Shown here: in pieces, positions 50,294 through 58,430 of the stretch | Numbering within the stretch: position 1 is the stretch's first letter | Layout of the letters: every line of letters begins with the position of its first letter | Origin: Bradyrhizobium neotropicale | GTDB lineage: Bacteria > Pseudomonadota > Alphaproteobacteria > Rhizobiales > Xanthobacteraceae | Length of the DNA stretch: 58,430 nucleotides | Direction: 5' to 3' | Assembly (NCBI RefSeq): GCF_001641695.1 | Contig: NZ_LSEF01000093.1 | Location: 1 to 58,430, forward strand | Program-made: the position numbers and the translations under genes | The notes under the pieces: model-generated | Databases searched by the model: none | What the model was told of the DNA's origin: nothing | The model's input: only the letters and a program-made list of their open reading frames with translations

Positions 50294-53200
50294 TGGCCTC
50301 CCCTGTCTCGAACGGAGCTGAGCGACATTCCGGCTCGCTCATCGTCGTCCGCACGGTGGACGAGTGCACATCTGAGACCTTCGTCCGCATCACCGCGGAC
50401 GGTTCGGTCTCGGCCTATAATGGTCATGTCGATCTCGGCACCGGCATCCGCACCGCACTCGGCCAGATCGTCGCCGAGGAGCTCGACGTGTCCTTTGCGC
50501 GCGTCGTCGTCGTGCTCGGCGATACCGCGGTGGTGCCGAACCAGGGCGCGACGATCGCGAGCGAAACCATCCAGATCACCGCGGTGCCTTTGCGCAAGGC
50601 CGCGGCACAGGCGCGGCATTTTCTGATTGCGCGTGCAGCCGAGCGGCTGGAGCTGCCGGCCGCCGAGCTGAGCGTCGAAGACGGCCTCGTGCGCGGGCAC
50701 AACCGCAGCGTCAGCTATGGCGAGCTGATCGGCGGCGAGACGATCAGTCTCGAGCTCGCGGACGACGTAGACGTCAAACCGGTCGGCGACTATGCCATCG
50801 TCGGTCAATCCGTTCCCCGCGTCGATCTGCCGGCCAAGGCCACGGGCGAGCTGACCTTCGTGCACGACATCCGCGTGCCCGGCATGCTGCACGGGCGCGT
50901 GGTGCGTCCGCCCTATGCCGGCGTCGACGCCGGCCCGTTCGTCGGCACCAGCCTGATCGCGGTCGACGAATCCTCGGTCCGAGACATCCCCGGTCTCGTC
51001 GCCGTCGTGCATATTGGTGACTTCGTCGGCCTGGTCGCCGAGCGCGAGGAGAATGCGATTCGAGCTGCCGCGCAGCTCGAGGTGAGCTGGAAGCCGACGC
51101 CCACCCTGCCAGATCTCGCAGATGTCGAAACGGCGCTACGCGCCAATCCGTCGACGCCGCGCACGCTGATCGACAAGGGCGACGTCAACGCGGCGATTGC
51201 GGGCGCAGCGAAGCCGATCCAGCGCACTTATGTCTGGCCCTACCAGATGCATGCCTCGATCGGTCCGTCCTGCGCGGTCGCCGACTTCCAGCATGGCAAT
51301 ATCCGGGTCTGGTCGGGCACGCAAAATCCGCATCTGCTGCGCAGCGACCTCGCGCTGCTGATCGAGCGGCCCGAGAGCGAGATCGAGGTGATCCGGCTTG
51401 AAGCGGCCGGCTGCTACGGCCGCAACTGCGCCGACGATGTCACGGCGGACGCGCTGCTGCTGTCGCGCGCCGTCGGCCGGCCCGTGCGCGTGCAGCTCTC
51501 GCGCGAGCAGGAGCACGCCTGGGAACCCAAGGGCACCGCACAGCTCATCGACGTCAATGGCGGGCTGAACGCCGATGGCGGCGTCGCCGGTTACGACCTC
51601 GCCACGCGCTATCCTTCGAATGCCGCGCCGACTTTGGCGCTGCTGCTCACGGGGCGGATCTCGCCCGAGCCGGCCGTGCTGCAAATGGGCGACCGCACCG
51701 CGATCCCGCCCTACGACTACGACCACATGCGCGTCGTCGCCCACGACATGCCGCCGATCGTGCGCGCCTCCTGGTTTCGCGGCGTCTCGGCGCTGCCGAA
51801 CACCTTTGCGCATGAATCCTATATCGACGAGCTCGCGACCGAGGCCGGCGTCGACCCGATCGAATATCGCCTGCGCTATTTGAAGGACCAGCGCGCCGTC
51901 GATCTCGTCCATGCGGTCGCCGAGCGCGCCGGCTGGACGCCACGGCCGGTGCGGCAGGACAAGGATGGCGAGGTCGTGCACGGGCGCGGCTTTGCCTACG
52001 CACTCTATGTCCACAGCAAGTTTCCCGGCTATGGCGCGGCGTGGTCCGCCTGGATCGCCGACGTCGCGGTGAACAAGACCACCGGCGATGTCAGCGTCAC
52101 CCGCGTGGTCGCCGGCCAGGACTCCGGATTGATGATCAATCCGGACGGCGTGCGCCACCAGATCCAGGGCAACGTCATCCAGTCCACCAGCCGCGCGCTG
52201 ATGGAAGAGGTCTCGTTCGAGCGCGGCGCGGTGGCGGCGCGCGAATGGGGCGCCTATCCGATCATCCCCTTTCCCGACGTGCCGAAGATCGACGTCTTGA
52301 TGCTGCCGCGGCCGGACCAGCCGCCGCTCGGCGTCGGCGAGTCCGCGTCCGTGCCGAGCGCCGCGGCGATTGCGAATGCGATCTTCGATGCCACCGGCGT
52401 GCGCTTTCGCGAGCCGCCGTTCACGCCGGAGCGCATCCTGAGGGGATTGCACGGCGATGCGGCGGCCGCGCCGCAAGCCTTGGCGGCCCCTGCTGCCGCG
52501 CCTCCATCGCGCATCTGGCAAAATCCGTTCGCCAAGCGCTCAGGCATCTTCGCAACGATTGCGGCAGTCTGCACCGCTGCGATCGGCATCGGCGCGGCTC
52601 TGCTGCCCGGGCGCGCGATCGGGCCGATCGCCCGGCCCGATGCCTCGGTCTATTCGGCGGCAACGATCGCCCGCGGCCAGCAGCTGGCGGCGCTCGGCAA
52701 TTGCGCGGAGTGCCACACCACGATCGGCGGTGTGCTGAATGCCGGCGGCCGCGCGCTGGAAACGCCGTTCGGCACGATCTACAGCACCAACATCACGCCC
52801 GATGTCGAGACCGGCATCGGCGCCTGGTCCTATCCCGCCTTCGAGCGCGCGATGCGCGACGGGCTTCATCGCGACGGGCGCCAGCTCTACCCCGCCTTCC
52901 CCTACACGCACTTTTCGAAGACGAGCGACGCCGACCTTCAGGCGCTCTATGCGTACCTGATGGCGCAGCCCGCGGTCCGCGCGACGCAGCCTGCGAACAC
53001 GCTCGCCTTCCCGTTCAACCTCCGGGCGCTGCTGGCGGGATGGAACGCACTGTTCCATCAGACGCGCGAGTTCAAGCCCGATCCGGCAAAATCCGAGCTG
53101 TGGAATCGCGGCGCCTATCTCGTCGAAGGCCTCGGCCATTGCAGCGCCTGCCATTCGCCGCGCAATGCCCTCGGCGCCGAGCAGCGCGAGGCCTATCTCG

Positions 53201-53820
53201 CCGGCGGCTTTGCCGAGGGTTGGGAAGCGCCGTCGCTGACATCGCTCTCGCATGCCCCGATCCCGTGGAGCAAAGCCGAGCTCTACACTTATTTGCGCAC
53301 CGGCCAGTCGCGCTATCACGGCGTGGCCGCCGGCCCGATGGCGCCGATCGTGAGGGATCTTGCCGCCCTGCCCGACCAGGACATCCGGGCGATGGCCGTC
53401 TATCTCGACTCGTTCAACGACACCCCAACCAATGGTCAGACGCCGGATGCGCTCGCCGCCAAGCTCGAGAGCGCGACACAGGTCACCGTCGCCGCGTCCA
53501 CCGGCGCGCGGCTTTATCAGGGCGCCTGCGCCGTCTGCCACGAGGTCGGCGGCCTGCCGCTGTTCGGCAGCCGGCCCTCGCTCGCGCTCAACAGCAATCT
53601 GCACAGCACGACATCGGACAATCTCGTGCAGGTCATCCTGCACGGCATCGCCGAGCCCGCATCAGGCGATCTCGGCTACATGCCCGCCTTCAAGAACAGC
53701 ATGAGCGACGCGCAGGTCGAGGAACTCGTCACATTTCTGCGCCAGCAGTTCGCGCCGGACAAGCCGGCGTGGACCGGCGTGAAGGAGACGATCGCGCGCG
53801 TGCGATCGTCCATCCACTGA
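50293..53820 (+). CDS. nicB: Nicotinate hydroxylase large subunit (molybdopterin and cytochrome c)
   Basis: A 1175-residue fusion. Residues about 20-720 are the xanthine-dehydrogenase-like molybdenum domain, with the late catalytic Glu in G-V-G-E-S-A. A hydrophobic segment near 750-775 may anchor it. Three c-type haem sites follow: C-A-E-C-H near 804, C-S-A-C-H near 949 and C-A-V-C-H near 1078. This layout is that of NicB of Pseudomonas, which passes electrons to a cytochrome chain rather than NAD. With NicA it makes 6-hydroxynicotinate. The haem domains imply exposure to the periplasmic side or a similar maturation path. Confidence 0.9.
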   Translation: MASPVSNGAERHSGSLIVVRTVDECTSETFVRITADGSVSAYNGHVDLGTGIRTALGQIVAEELDVSFARVVVVLGDTAVVPNQGATIASETIQITAVPLRKAAAQARHFLIARAAERLELPAAELSVEDGLVRGHNRSVSYGELIGGETISLELADDVDVKPVGDYAIVGQSVPRVDLPAKATGELTFVHDIRVPGMLHGRVVRPPYAGVDAGPFVGTSLIAVDESSVRDIPGLVAVVHIGDFVGLVAEREENAIRAAAQLEVSWKPTPTLPDLADVETALRANPSTPRTLIDKGDVNAAIAGAAKPIQRTYVWPYQMHASIGPSCAVADFQHGNIRVWSGTQNPHLLRSDLALLIERPESEIEVIRLEAAGCYGRNCADDVTADALLLSRAVGRPVRVQLSREQEHAWEPKGTAQLIDVNGGLNADGGVAGYDLATRYPSNAAPTLALLLTGRISPEPAVLQMGDRTAIPPYDYDHMRVVAHDMPPIVRASWFRGVSALPNTFAHESYIDELATEAGVDPIEYRLRYLKDQRAVDLVHAVAERAGWTPRPVRQDKDGEVVHGRGFAYALYVHSKFPGYGAAWSAWIADVAVNKTTGDVSVTRVVAGQDSGLMINPDGVRHQIQGNVIQSTSRALMEEVSFERGAVAAREWGAYPIIPFPDVPKIDVLMLPRPDQPPLGVGESASVPSAAAIANAIFDATGVRFREPPFTPERILRGLHGDAAAAPQALAAPAAAPPSRIWQNPFAKRSGIFATIAAVCTAAIGIGAALLPGRAIGPIARPDASVYSAATIARGQQLAALGNCAECHTTIGGVLNAGGRALETPFGTIYSTNITPDVETGIGAWSYPAFERAMRDGLHRDGRQLYPAFPYTHFSKTSDADLQALYAYLMAQPAVRATQPANTLAFPFNLRALLAGWNALFHQTREFKPDPAKSELWNRGAYLVEGLGHCSACHSPRNALGAEQREAYLAGGFAEGWEAPSLTSLSHAPIPWSKAELYTYLRTGQSRYHGVAAGPMAPIVRDLAALPDQDIRAMAVYLDSFNDTPTNGQTPDALAAKLESATQVTVAASTGARLYQGACAVCHEVGGLPLFGSRPSLALNSNLHSTTSDNLVQVILHGIAEPASGDLGYMPAFKNSMSDAQVEELVTFLRQQFAPDKPAWTGVKETIARVRSSIH

Positions 53821-53821
53821 A

Positions 53822-54790
53822 CTAAGCGTGCTTCTTGACCTCCACCGGCGGCGTGCCGTGGGTATGGAAGGACTCGATCGTCTTCAGGCCCCACGCCTGG
53901 CCCTTCTTGCGCTCCTCCTCCGTCCACACGATCGGCTTCCAGTCGGGCGCGAGGATCAGGCGCGCGCCCGCATTGGCGACTTCGACGCGATTGCCGCCGG
54001 GCTCATAGACATAGAGGAAGAAGGTCTGCTGGATCGCGTGCTTGTGCGGGCCGGTCTCGATGTAGATGCCGTTGTCGAGGAAGATGTCCGCGGCGCGCAA
54101 TATCTCCTCGCGGCTGTCGAGCGCGTAGGTGACGTGGTGGAAGCGGCCGGGCACGCCGGAATGGTCGAGTGAATAGGCGAAATCGTAGCTCTTGTTCGAC
54201 ATCGTCAGCCACATCGCAGCCTCGCGCCCGTCATTGAGCACGATCTGCTCGGTGAGCCGGCAGCCGAGATAGTTCTCGAAGAACTCGCGGTTCGCCTTGA
54301 TGTCGACGGCGAGGCAGTTGAGATGATCGAGACGGCGGACGTTGACGCCGCGCGCCGGAAAACGCTGTGCCTGGTTCTTCAGCGCCGGCTTGAGTTCGGG
54401 CGGAGCCTGGTACCATTCGGTCTCGTAGTAGAGCTCGACGATGTGGCCGTCGGGATCGCGGCAGCGGAACGTCGGCCCCTGCCCCATGTCGCCGTCGATC
54501 CAGCCGATGTCGAAACCTGAACCCTTGAGCGCAGCAACGCGGCGCTCGAGCGCCTGCTGGCTGCGCGCGCGCAGCGCCATGTGGCCCATGCCCGACGTCT
54601 TCGACGCCGTGAGCTTCAGCGAATAGCGCTCATAATCGTCCCAGCCGCGCAGGTAGACCGACTCGCCTTGTCGTCCGCTGACCGTCATGCCCATGACGTC
54701 GACGAAGAACTTCAGGCTCTCGTCGGGCTTGGGCGTCAAGAGTTCCATGTGACCGAGATGAGCGAGATCGAAAATCGGTTCGGGCTGCAT
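53822..54790 (-). CDS. Type I extradiol ring-cleavage dioxygenase (VOC fold)
   Basis: A 322-residue protein with two VOC modules. Iron ligands in the C-terminal module are His 156 (L-D-H-L), His 218 or 219 (F-H-H-V) and Glu 270 (N-R-V-E). Y260 and H251 are near the usual second-sphere positions. It would cleave a catechol next to its hydroxyls; catechol 2,3-dioxygenase and dihydroxybiphenyl dioxygenase are the nearest types. GGAGGAAACC precedes the ATG at 54790. The TetR palindrome at 54887 suggests shared control with the lower 4,5-cleavage operon. Confidence 0.88.
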   Translation of the reverse strand: MQPEPIFDLAHLGHMELLTPKPDESLKFFVDVMGMTVSGRQGESVYLRGWDDYERYSLKLTASKTSGMGHMALRARSQQALERRVAALKGSGFDIGWIDGDMGQGPTFRCRDPDGHIVELYYETEWYQAPPELKPALKNQAQRFPARGVNVRRLDHLNCLAVDIKANREFFENYLGCRLTEQIVLNDGREAAMWLTMSNKSYDFAYSLDHSGVPGRFHHVTYALDSREEILRAADIFLDNGIYIETGPHKHAIQQTFFLYVYEPGGNRVEVANAGARLILAPDWKPIVWTEEERKKGQAWGLKTIESFHTHGTPPVEVKKHA

Positions 54791-54886
54791 GGTTTCCTCC
54801 AAGGCAAGACGTGCAATCCGCTTGATCGGATCGCGCAATCGGGCGCAGCGGCAAAGCGCGAGGCAGCCCTGAGGGCCGCCGGCTCA

Positions 54887-54904
54887 TTTGTACTAATGTA
54901 CAAA
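54887..54904. promoter_or_regulatory. TetR-type palindrome (copy 2)
   Basis: TTTGTACTAATGTACAAA has the same TTTGTAC and GTACAAA arms and 4-base spacer as the site at 31181-31198. It is 96 bases upstream of the dioxygenase ATG. The rest of the 364-base gap 54791-55154 holds no gene I can support. Confidence 0.7.
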
Positions 54905-55154
54905 TGATTAGGTCCCGTCAACAAATAGAACGCCCCCAGGGAACCGGCCGGGGTAGCCGGCTTTGTTCCGTTGGGCCACGGGCCGAGTGCCCGGATGGTA
55001 AAATCTTCCTTAATCGCCGTCGGGTCGCCCCAGCCTGGAAATGCAGCATTTTCCCGCTGATTCCGCGCACAAATCTGCATTGGGAACAAACGTCTCGGCC
55101 GAATTGTCGTGGATTTAACGAAGCGCCCGCGCCTGCCGTTTAACCGTTTGTCCA

Positions 55155-56948
55155 GTGACGGCCCGCATAGTCGGGAGAAATCCCTCGTGCTTGCCAGGTT
55201 CATCTATCGTGACATCCTTTGGACGCGTGATTTCGGTTCGCGGATCGCTCGCCCGGGTCGGGCTGTTGGCGGAAAGCCGGCTGCCGATCTCGGAGGTTCG
55301 GGCGACCGTCGGCCGTTTCGTCAGCATCCGCTGCGCCAGCTCGGTCATCGTCGCCATGATCACCGAGGTCTCCTGCGAAAATCTGTCGAGCACCGACAAT
55401 TATATCGCGATCGCCTCGGTCGACCTCCTCGGCGAAATCCTCAACGCCAACGACAAGGCGAAATTCCAGCGCGGCGTCACCAACTATCCGACCATCGGCG
55501 ATGCCGTCGACCTGATCACCAGCCAGGAGCTGCGCACGATCTACGCGCCGACCGGCTCGGACCAGATCAATGTCGGCTTCCTGCAGCAGGACCGCTCCGT
55601 CGTCGCCTATGTCGACGTCGAGGAGATGCTGTCCAAGCACTTCGCGGTGCTGGGATCGACCGGCGTCGGCAAATCGACCGGCGTGTCGCTCCTGCTCAAC
55701 GAGATCCTGAAGTCCCGCCCGAACCTGCGCATCTTCCTGCTCGACGTGCACAACGAATATGGCCGCTGCTTCGGCGACCGCGCGCTGGTGCTCAACCCGC
55801 GAAACCTGAAGCTGCCGTTCTGGCTGTTCAACTTCGAGGAAATCGTCGACGTGCTGTTTGCGGGCCGCCCCGGCGTGCCCGAGGAGCTCGACATCCTCGC
55901 CGAGGTCATTCCGATCGCCAAGGGCGTCTACACCCAGTACCAGAACGCCGACCGCATCGGGTTGAAGCGCATCGATCCCAAGCAGGTCGGCTACACCGTT
56001 GATACGCCGGTGCCCTACCGCCTGGTTGACCTGATCTCGCTGATCGACGAGCGCATGGGCAAGCTCGAGAACCGCTCCTCGCGCATCGTCTATCACAAGC
56101 TGATCTCGCGCATCGAGGCGGTGCGCAACGACCCCCGCTACGCCTTCATGTTCGACAACGCCAATGTCGGCGGCGACACCATGGCCGAGGTGATCAGCCA
56201 TCTGTTCCGCCTGCCCGCCAACGGCAAGCCGATGACGGTGATGCAGCTCGCCGGCTTCCCGGCGGAAGTCATCGATTCCGTCGTCTCGGTTCTCTGCCGC
56301 ATGGCCTTCGACTTCGGCCTGTGGAGCGACGGCGTCTCGCCGCTGCTGTTCGTCTGCGAGGAAGCGCACCGCTACGCGTCCGCCGATCGCAATGTCGGCT
56401 TCGGGCCGACGCGCAAGGCGGTGTCGCGCATCGCCAAGGAAGGCCGCAAATACGGCGTCTATCTCGGCCTCATCACCCAGCGTCCCGCCGAGCTCGACGC
56501 CACCATCATCTCCCAGTGCAACACGCTGTTCACGATGCGTCTTGCCAACGACCGCGACCAGGCGCTGCTGCGCGCCGCGGTCTCCGATGCGGCCGCCAAC
56601 CTGCTCTCCTTCGTGCCCTCGCTCGGCACCCGCGAGGTGCTGGCGTTCGGCGAAGGCGTCGCGCTGCCGACGCGGCTGCGCTTCAAGGAGGTGCCGCCGC
56701 ACCAATTGCCGCGCGGCGAAGCCACCATCAGCAGCGTGCCTTCGGTCACCTCCGGGCACGACATGCATTTCGTCGGCGCCGTGCTCGAACGCTGGCGCGG
56801 CGCCACCTCGCAGCGCGACGTGCCGAACGACCCGGTGTTCGCGGCGCCGCCCGCGAAATCCTTCTCCAGCCTCGAAGCCCCGATGCTGCAACCCTCGATG
56901 GGGCTCGATCCGGACCGCTTCTCGCTGCTGAAGAAGCCGCTGCGGTAG
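55155..56948 (+). CDS. HerA-like ATPase (DUF87)
   Basis: A 597-residue ATPase of the HerA/FtsK-type group. The N-terminal HAS-barrel-like region is followed by Walker A G-S-T-G-V-G-K-S-T near 166 and Walker B L-L-F-V-C-E-E-A-H near 397, then the arginine-finger region G-R-K-Y-G-V-Y-L-G-L-I-T-Q-R-P near 430. HerA works with NurA in archaeal end resection; in bacteria it is often found alone, and no nuclease partner is nearby. The start is uncertain: GTG at 55155 gives M-T-A-R-I-V-G-R-N, and an internal GTG 18 codons later is also possible. Confidence 0.85.
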   Translation: MTARIVGRNPSCLPGSSIVTSFGRVISVRGSLARVGLLAESRLPISEVRATVGRFVSIRCASSVIVAMITEVSCENLSSTDNYIAIASVDLLGEILNANDKAKFQRGVTNYPTIGDAVDLITSQELRTIYAPTGSDQINVGFLQQDRSVVAYVDVEEMLSKHFAVLGSTGVGKSTGVSLLLNEILKSRPNLRIFLLDVHNEYGRCFGDRALVLNPRNLKLPFWLFNFEEIVDVLFAGRPGVPEELDILAEVIPIAKGVYTQYQNADRIGLKRIDPKQVGYTVDTPVPYRLVDLISLIDERMGKLENRSSRIVYHKLISRIEAVRNDPRYAFMFDNANVGGDTMAEVISHLFRLPANGKPMTVMQLAGFPAEVIDSVVSVLCRMAFDFGLWSDGVSPLLFVCEEAHRYASADRNVGFGPTRKAVSRIAKEGRKYGVYLGLITQRPAELDATIISQCNTLFTMRLANDRDQALLRAAVSDAAANLLSFVPSLGTREVLAFGEGVALPTRLRFKEVPPHQLPRGEATISSVPSVTSGHDMHFVGAVLERWRGATSQRDVPNDPVFAAPPAKSFSSLEAPMLQPSMGLDPDRFSLLKKPLR

Positions 56949-56981
56949 GGACGCGGCGCGATCTCCATACTCTCCGCTGTC

Positions 56982-57004
56982 ATGCCCCGGCTTGACCGGG
57001 GCAT
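56982..57004. repeat. GC-rich hairpin (REP-like), possible terminator of the herA gene
   Basis: ATGCCCCGG pairs perfectly with CCGGGGCAT around CTTGA. I recall this palindrome as dispersed in Bradyrhizobium. It lies 33 bases after the HerA stop. The IS element starts 4 bases to its right. Confidence 0.65.
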
Positions 57005-57007
57005 CCA

Positions 57008-58430
57008 GGGCGGATTCAACCGCTCGTCGCAACACTCGAGCAAAAGAGGTTGCGATGGAGAAGCGTGTGCGGACAGATCGTCCCCGAGAGGTCCTACGAG
57101 AAGATTATAGACCGTTCTGGACTGCGATTGCCTTGGGGCGATCGAGCGGGGATGCTGCGGTTGAGGCCGGGGTGTCGCCGTCGGTCGGAGTACGCTGGTT
57201 CCGGAGGGCGGGCGGTATGCCGCCAACACATTTGTCGCGATCGTCCAAACCTCGGTCGGAGCGCTACCTGTCGTTCGCCGAACGTGAGGAGATTGCCATC
57301 TTGCGCGCGCAGGGGCATGGGGTGCGAGCCATCGCTCGTCAGCTCGGCCGGCCTCCATGCACGATCTCCCGTGAGCTCCGTCGCAATGTGGCGCGCCGCC
57401 ATGGCGCTCCAGAGTACCGGGCGACCACGGCACAATGGCATGCTGATCAGTCCGCCCGACGGCCCAAGTTTGCGAAGTTGGCAATCAACCCGACCCTGCG
57501 GGATTATGTGCAGGACAGGCTTGCCGGTATGATCGCTAAGCCAGACGGGGCGCTCCTCGTTGGCCCGAAGGTCGTGTGGAAGGGCCGCCGGGCGGTGCAT
57601 CGGCAAAACCGACGCTGGGCGACGGCATGGAGCCCGGAACAGATTTCTCGGCGACTTCGGCTCGACTTTCCCGAGGATGAGACGATGCGCATCAGTCACG
57701 AGGCAATTTATCAGGCCCTTTATGTGCAGGGTCGAGGAGCTTTGCGCCGTGAACTGACGGCCTGCTTGCGCACTGGGCGGGCCTTGCGGATGCCGAGGGC
57801 GCGCGCCCGCAAAGGCAGAAGCTTCATTCCTTCCGAGATCATGATCAGTCAACGTCCGGCGGAAGCTGCCGATCGAGCTGTGCCGGGTCACTGGGAAGGT
57901 GACCTCATCATGGGCCTCGGTAGTTCCGCGATCGGCACTTTGGTGGAGCGCACGAGCCGTTTTACCATTCTGCTGCATTTGCCGCGCATGACCGGTCAGG
58001 AACAGGATGCTCGCGTGAAGAATGGACCTGCACTCGCCGGACATGGCGCTGAGGCGGTGCGAGACGCCATCACCCGCGCAATCTTCACCATGCCCGAGCG
58101 ACTGCGGCGGTCTCTAACCTGGGATCAAGGAGCTGAGCTGGCTCAGCACGCGCGTCTGAAGATCGATGCAGGCGTGCAGGTCTACTTTTGCGACCCTCAC
58201 AGCCCGTGGCAGCGCGGCACCAACGAGAACACGAATGGGTTGCTGCGCCAGTACTTTCCAAAGGGGACGGATCTCAGCATGCACGATGCCGATGATCTGG
58301 AGGCCGTGGCTCTTGCACTCAACACAAGGCCCCGCAAAACCCTCGGCTGGAAAACACCGGCAGAAACCCTCGACGAATTGCTCCGAGTGAGCGATACACG
58401 GAGTGTTGCGACGAGCGGTTGAATCCGCCC
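57008..58430 (+). mobile_element. IS30-family insertion sequence (complete)
   Basis: A 1423-base element. The 30-bp inverted repeats (57008-57037 and 58401-58430) are perfect; the left one starts GGGCGGATTCAACCGC. One transposase gene is inside. The right repeat ends on the last base of the window, so the target duplication cannot be read. The left flank is a GC-rich palindrome, a known preference of IS30-type elements. Confidence 0.93.
57055..58422 (+). CDS. IS30-family transposase
   Basis: A 455-residue transposase. The N-terminal helix-turn-helix reads I-L-R-A-Q-G-H-G-V-R-A-I-A-R-Q-L-G near 82-98. The DDE catalytic residues are D283 (H-W-E-G-D), D357 (T-W-D-Q-G) and E391 (N-E-N-T-N-G). 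The catalytic E region ends N-G-L-L-R-Q-Y-F-P-K-G, typical of IS30. The frame appears intact and could be active. The stop codon lies in the right inverted repeat. The ATG at 57055 has AGAGG a few bases upstream. Confidence 0.94.
   Translation: MEKRVRTDRPREVLREDYRPFWTAIALGRSSGDAAVEAGVSPSVGVRWFRRAGGMPPTHLSRSSKPRSERYLSFAEREEIAILRAQGHGVRAIARQLGRPPCTISRELRRNVARRHGAPEYRATTAQWHADQSARRPKFAKLAINPTLRDYVQDRLAGMIAKPDGALLVGPKVVWKGRRAVHRQNRRWATAWSPEQISRRLRLDFPEDETMRISHEAIYQALYVQGRGALRRELTACLRTGRALRMPRARARKGRSFIPSEIMISQRPAEAADRAVPGHWEGDLIMGLGSSAIGTLVERTSRFTILLHLPRMTGQEQDARVKNGPALAGHGAEAVRDAITRAIFTMPERLRRSLTWDQGAELAQHARLKIDAGVQVYFCDPHSPWQRGTNENTNGLLRQYFPKGTDLSMHDADDLEAVALALNTRPRKTLGWKTPAETLDELLRVSDTRSVATSG

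Noticed and set aside
52041..53825. A 594-residue plus-strand ORF inside nicB
   Set aside because: It is a shifted frame of nicB without motifs; the nicB frame carries the three haem sites.
54736..55203. A 155-residue minus-strand ORF upstream of the dioxygenase gene
   Set aside because: No domain; it overlaps the dioxygenase start and the operator region.
55200..57035. A 611-residue minus-strand ORF opposite the HerA gene
   Set aside because: No recognisable motif, whereas the plus-strand frame has intact Walker motifs.

Overview
The window looks like a piece of a Bradyrhizobium-type alphaproteobacterial chromosome. It is GC-rich, densely coded on both strands, and has ATGA-coupled operons with GGAGG-type ribosome binding sites. 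It carries intergenic inverted repeats that I recall as common in Bradyrhizobium, and its gene families are typical of that group (FUSC/AaeX/HlyD efflux, DUF6894, DUF763, LivHMGF-type ABC importers, many amidohydrolases). The genus is inferred from gene content; no rRNA or tRNA gene is visible. The last base coincides with the end of an IS30-family inverted repeat, so the window probably ends at an assembly break.

Layout. 1-2683: a large autotransporter on the minus strand, frameshifted near 2403 and cut by the window edge. 2905-9542: small exported or unknown proteins, AraC and LuxR regulators, a MaoC-like protein, two overlapping tiny ORFs, and a MltB-type transglycosylase. 9671-16613: a Baeyer-Villiger-type monooxygenase coupled to a divergent shikimate-dehydrogenase-like enzyme, opposite an acyl-CoA ligase, a DUF2961/GH172-like protein and an acyl-CoA dehydrogenase. 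16665-17168: three predicted tiny hydrophobic peptides. 17281-22193: a MarR-controlled FUSC/DUF1656/HlyD efflux operon divergent from an MFS exporter. 22205-25960: a solute-binding protein and two related amidohydrolases. 26012-31176: a TetR-headed operon for the lower 4,5-cleavage pathway of protocatechuate/gallate (LigI, GalB and LigK types) that contains two apparent gene remnants. 31295-38742: orphan binding proteins, PepSY, MscS, DUF763, P450 and small unknown proteins.

38850-53820 is the most coherent block. It encodes what looks like a reductive nicotinate pathway. NicA/NicB-like nicotinate hydroxylase with three c-type haem sites would make 6-hydroxynicotinate, a 6-hydroxynicotinate reductase homologue would reduce it, and an enamidase homologue would open the ring to 2-formylglutarate. 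A ferredoxin/flavodoxin-NADP reductase, a complete branched-chain-type ABC importer, a MarR regulator, an ApbE-like UPF0280 protein and a DUF1185 protein go with it. Two nearly identical palindromes, at the fpr-enamidase and the hnr-nicAB divergent promoters, tie the ends of the block together.

53822-58430: a type I extradiol (VOC) dioxygenase whose promoter carries the same TTTGTAC-N4-GTACAAA palindrome as the TetR gene 23 kb away, a HerA-like ATPase, and a complete IS30-family element next to a GC-rich hairpin.
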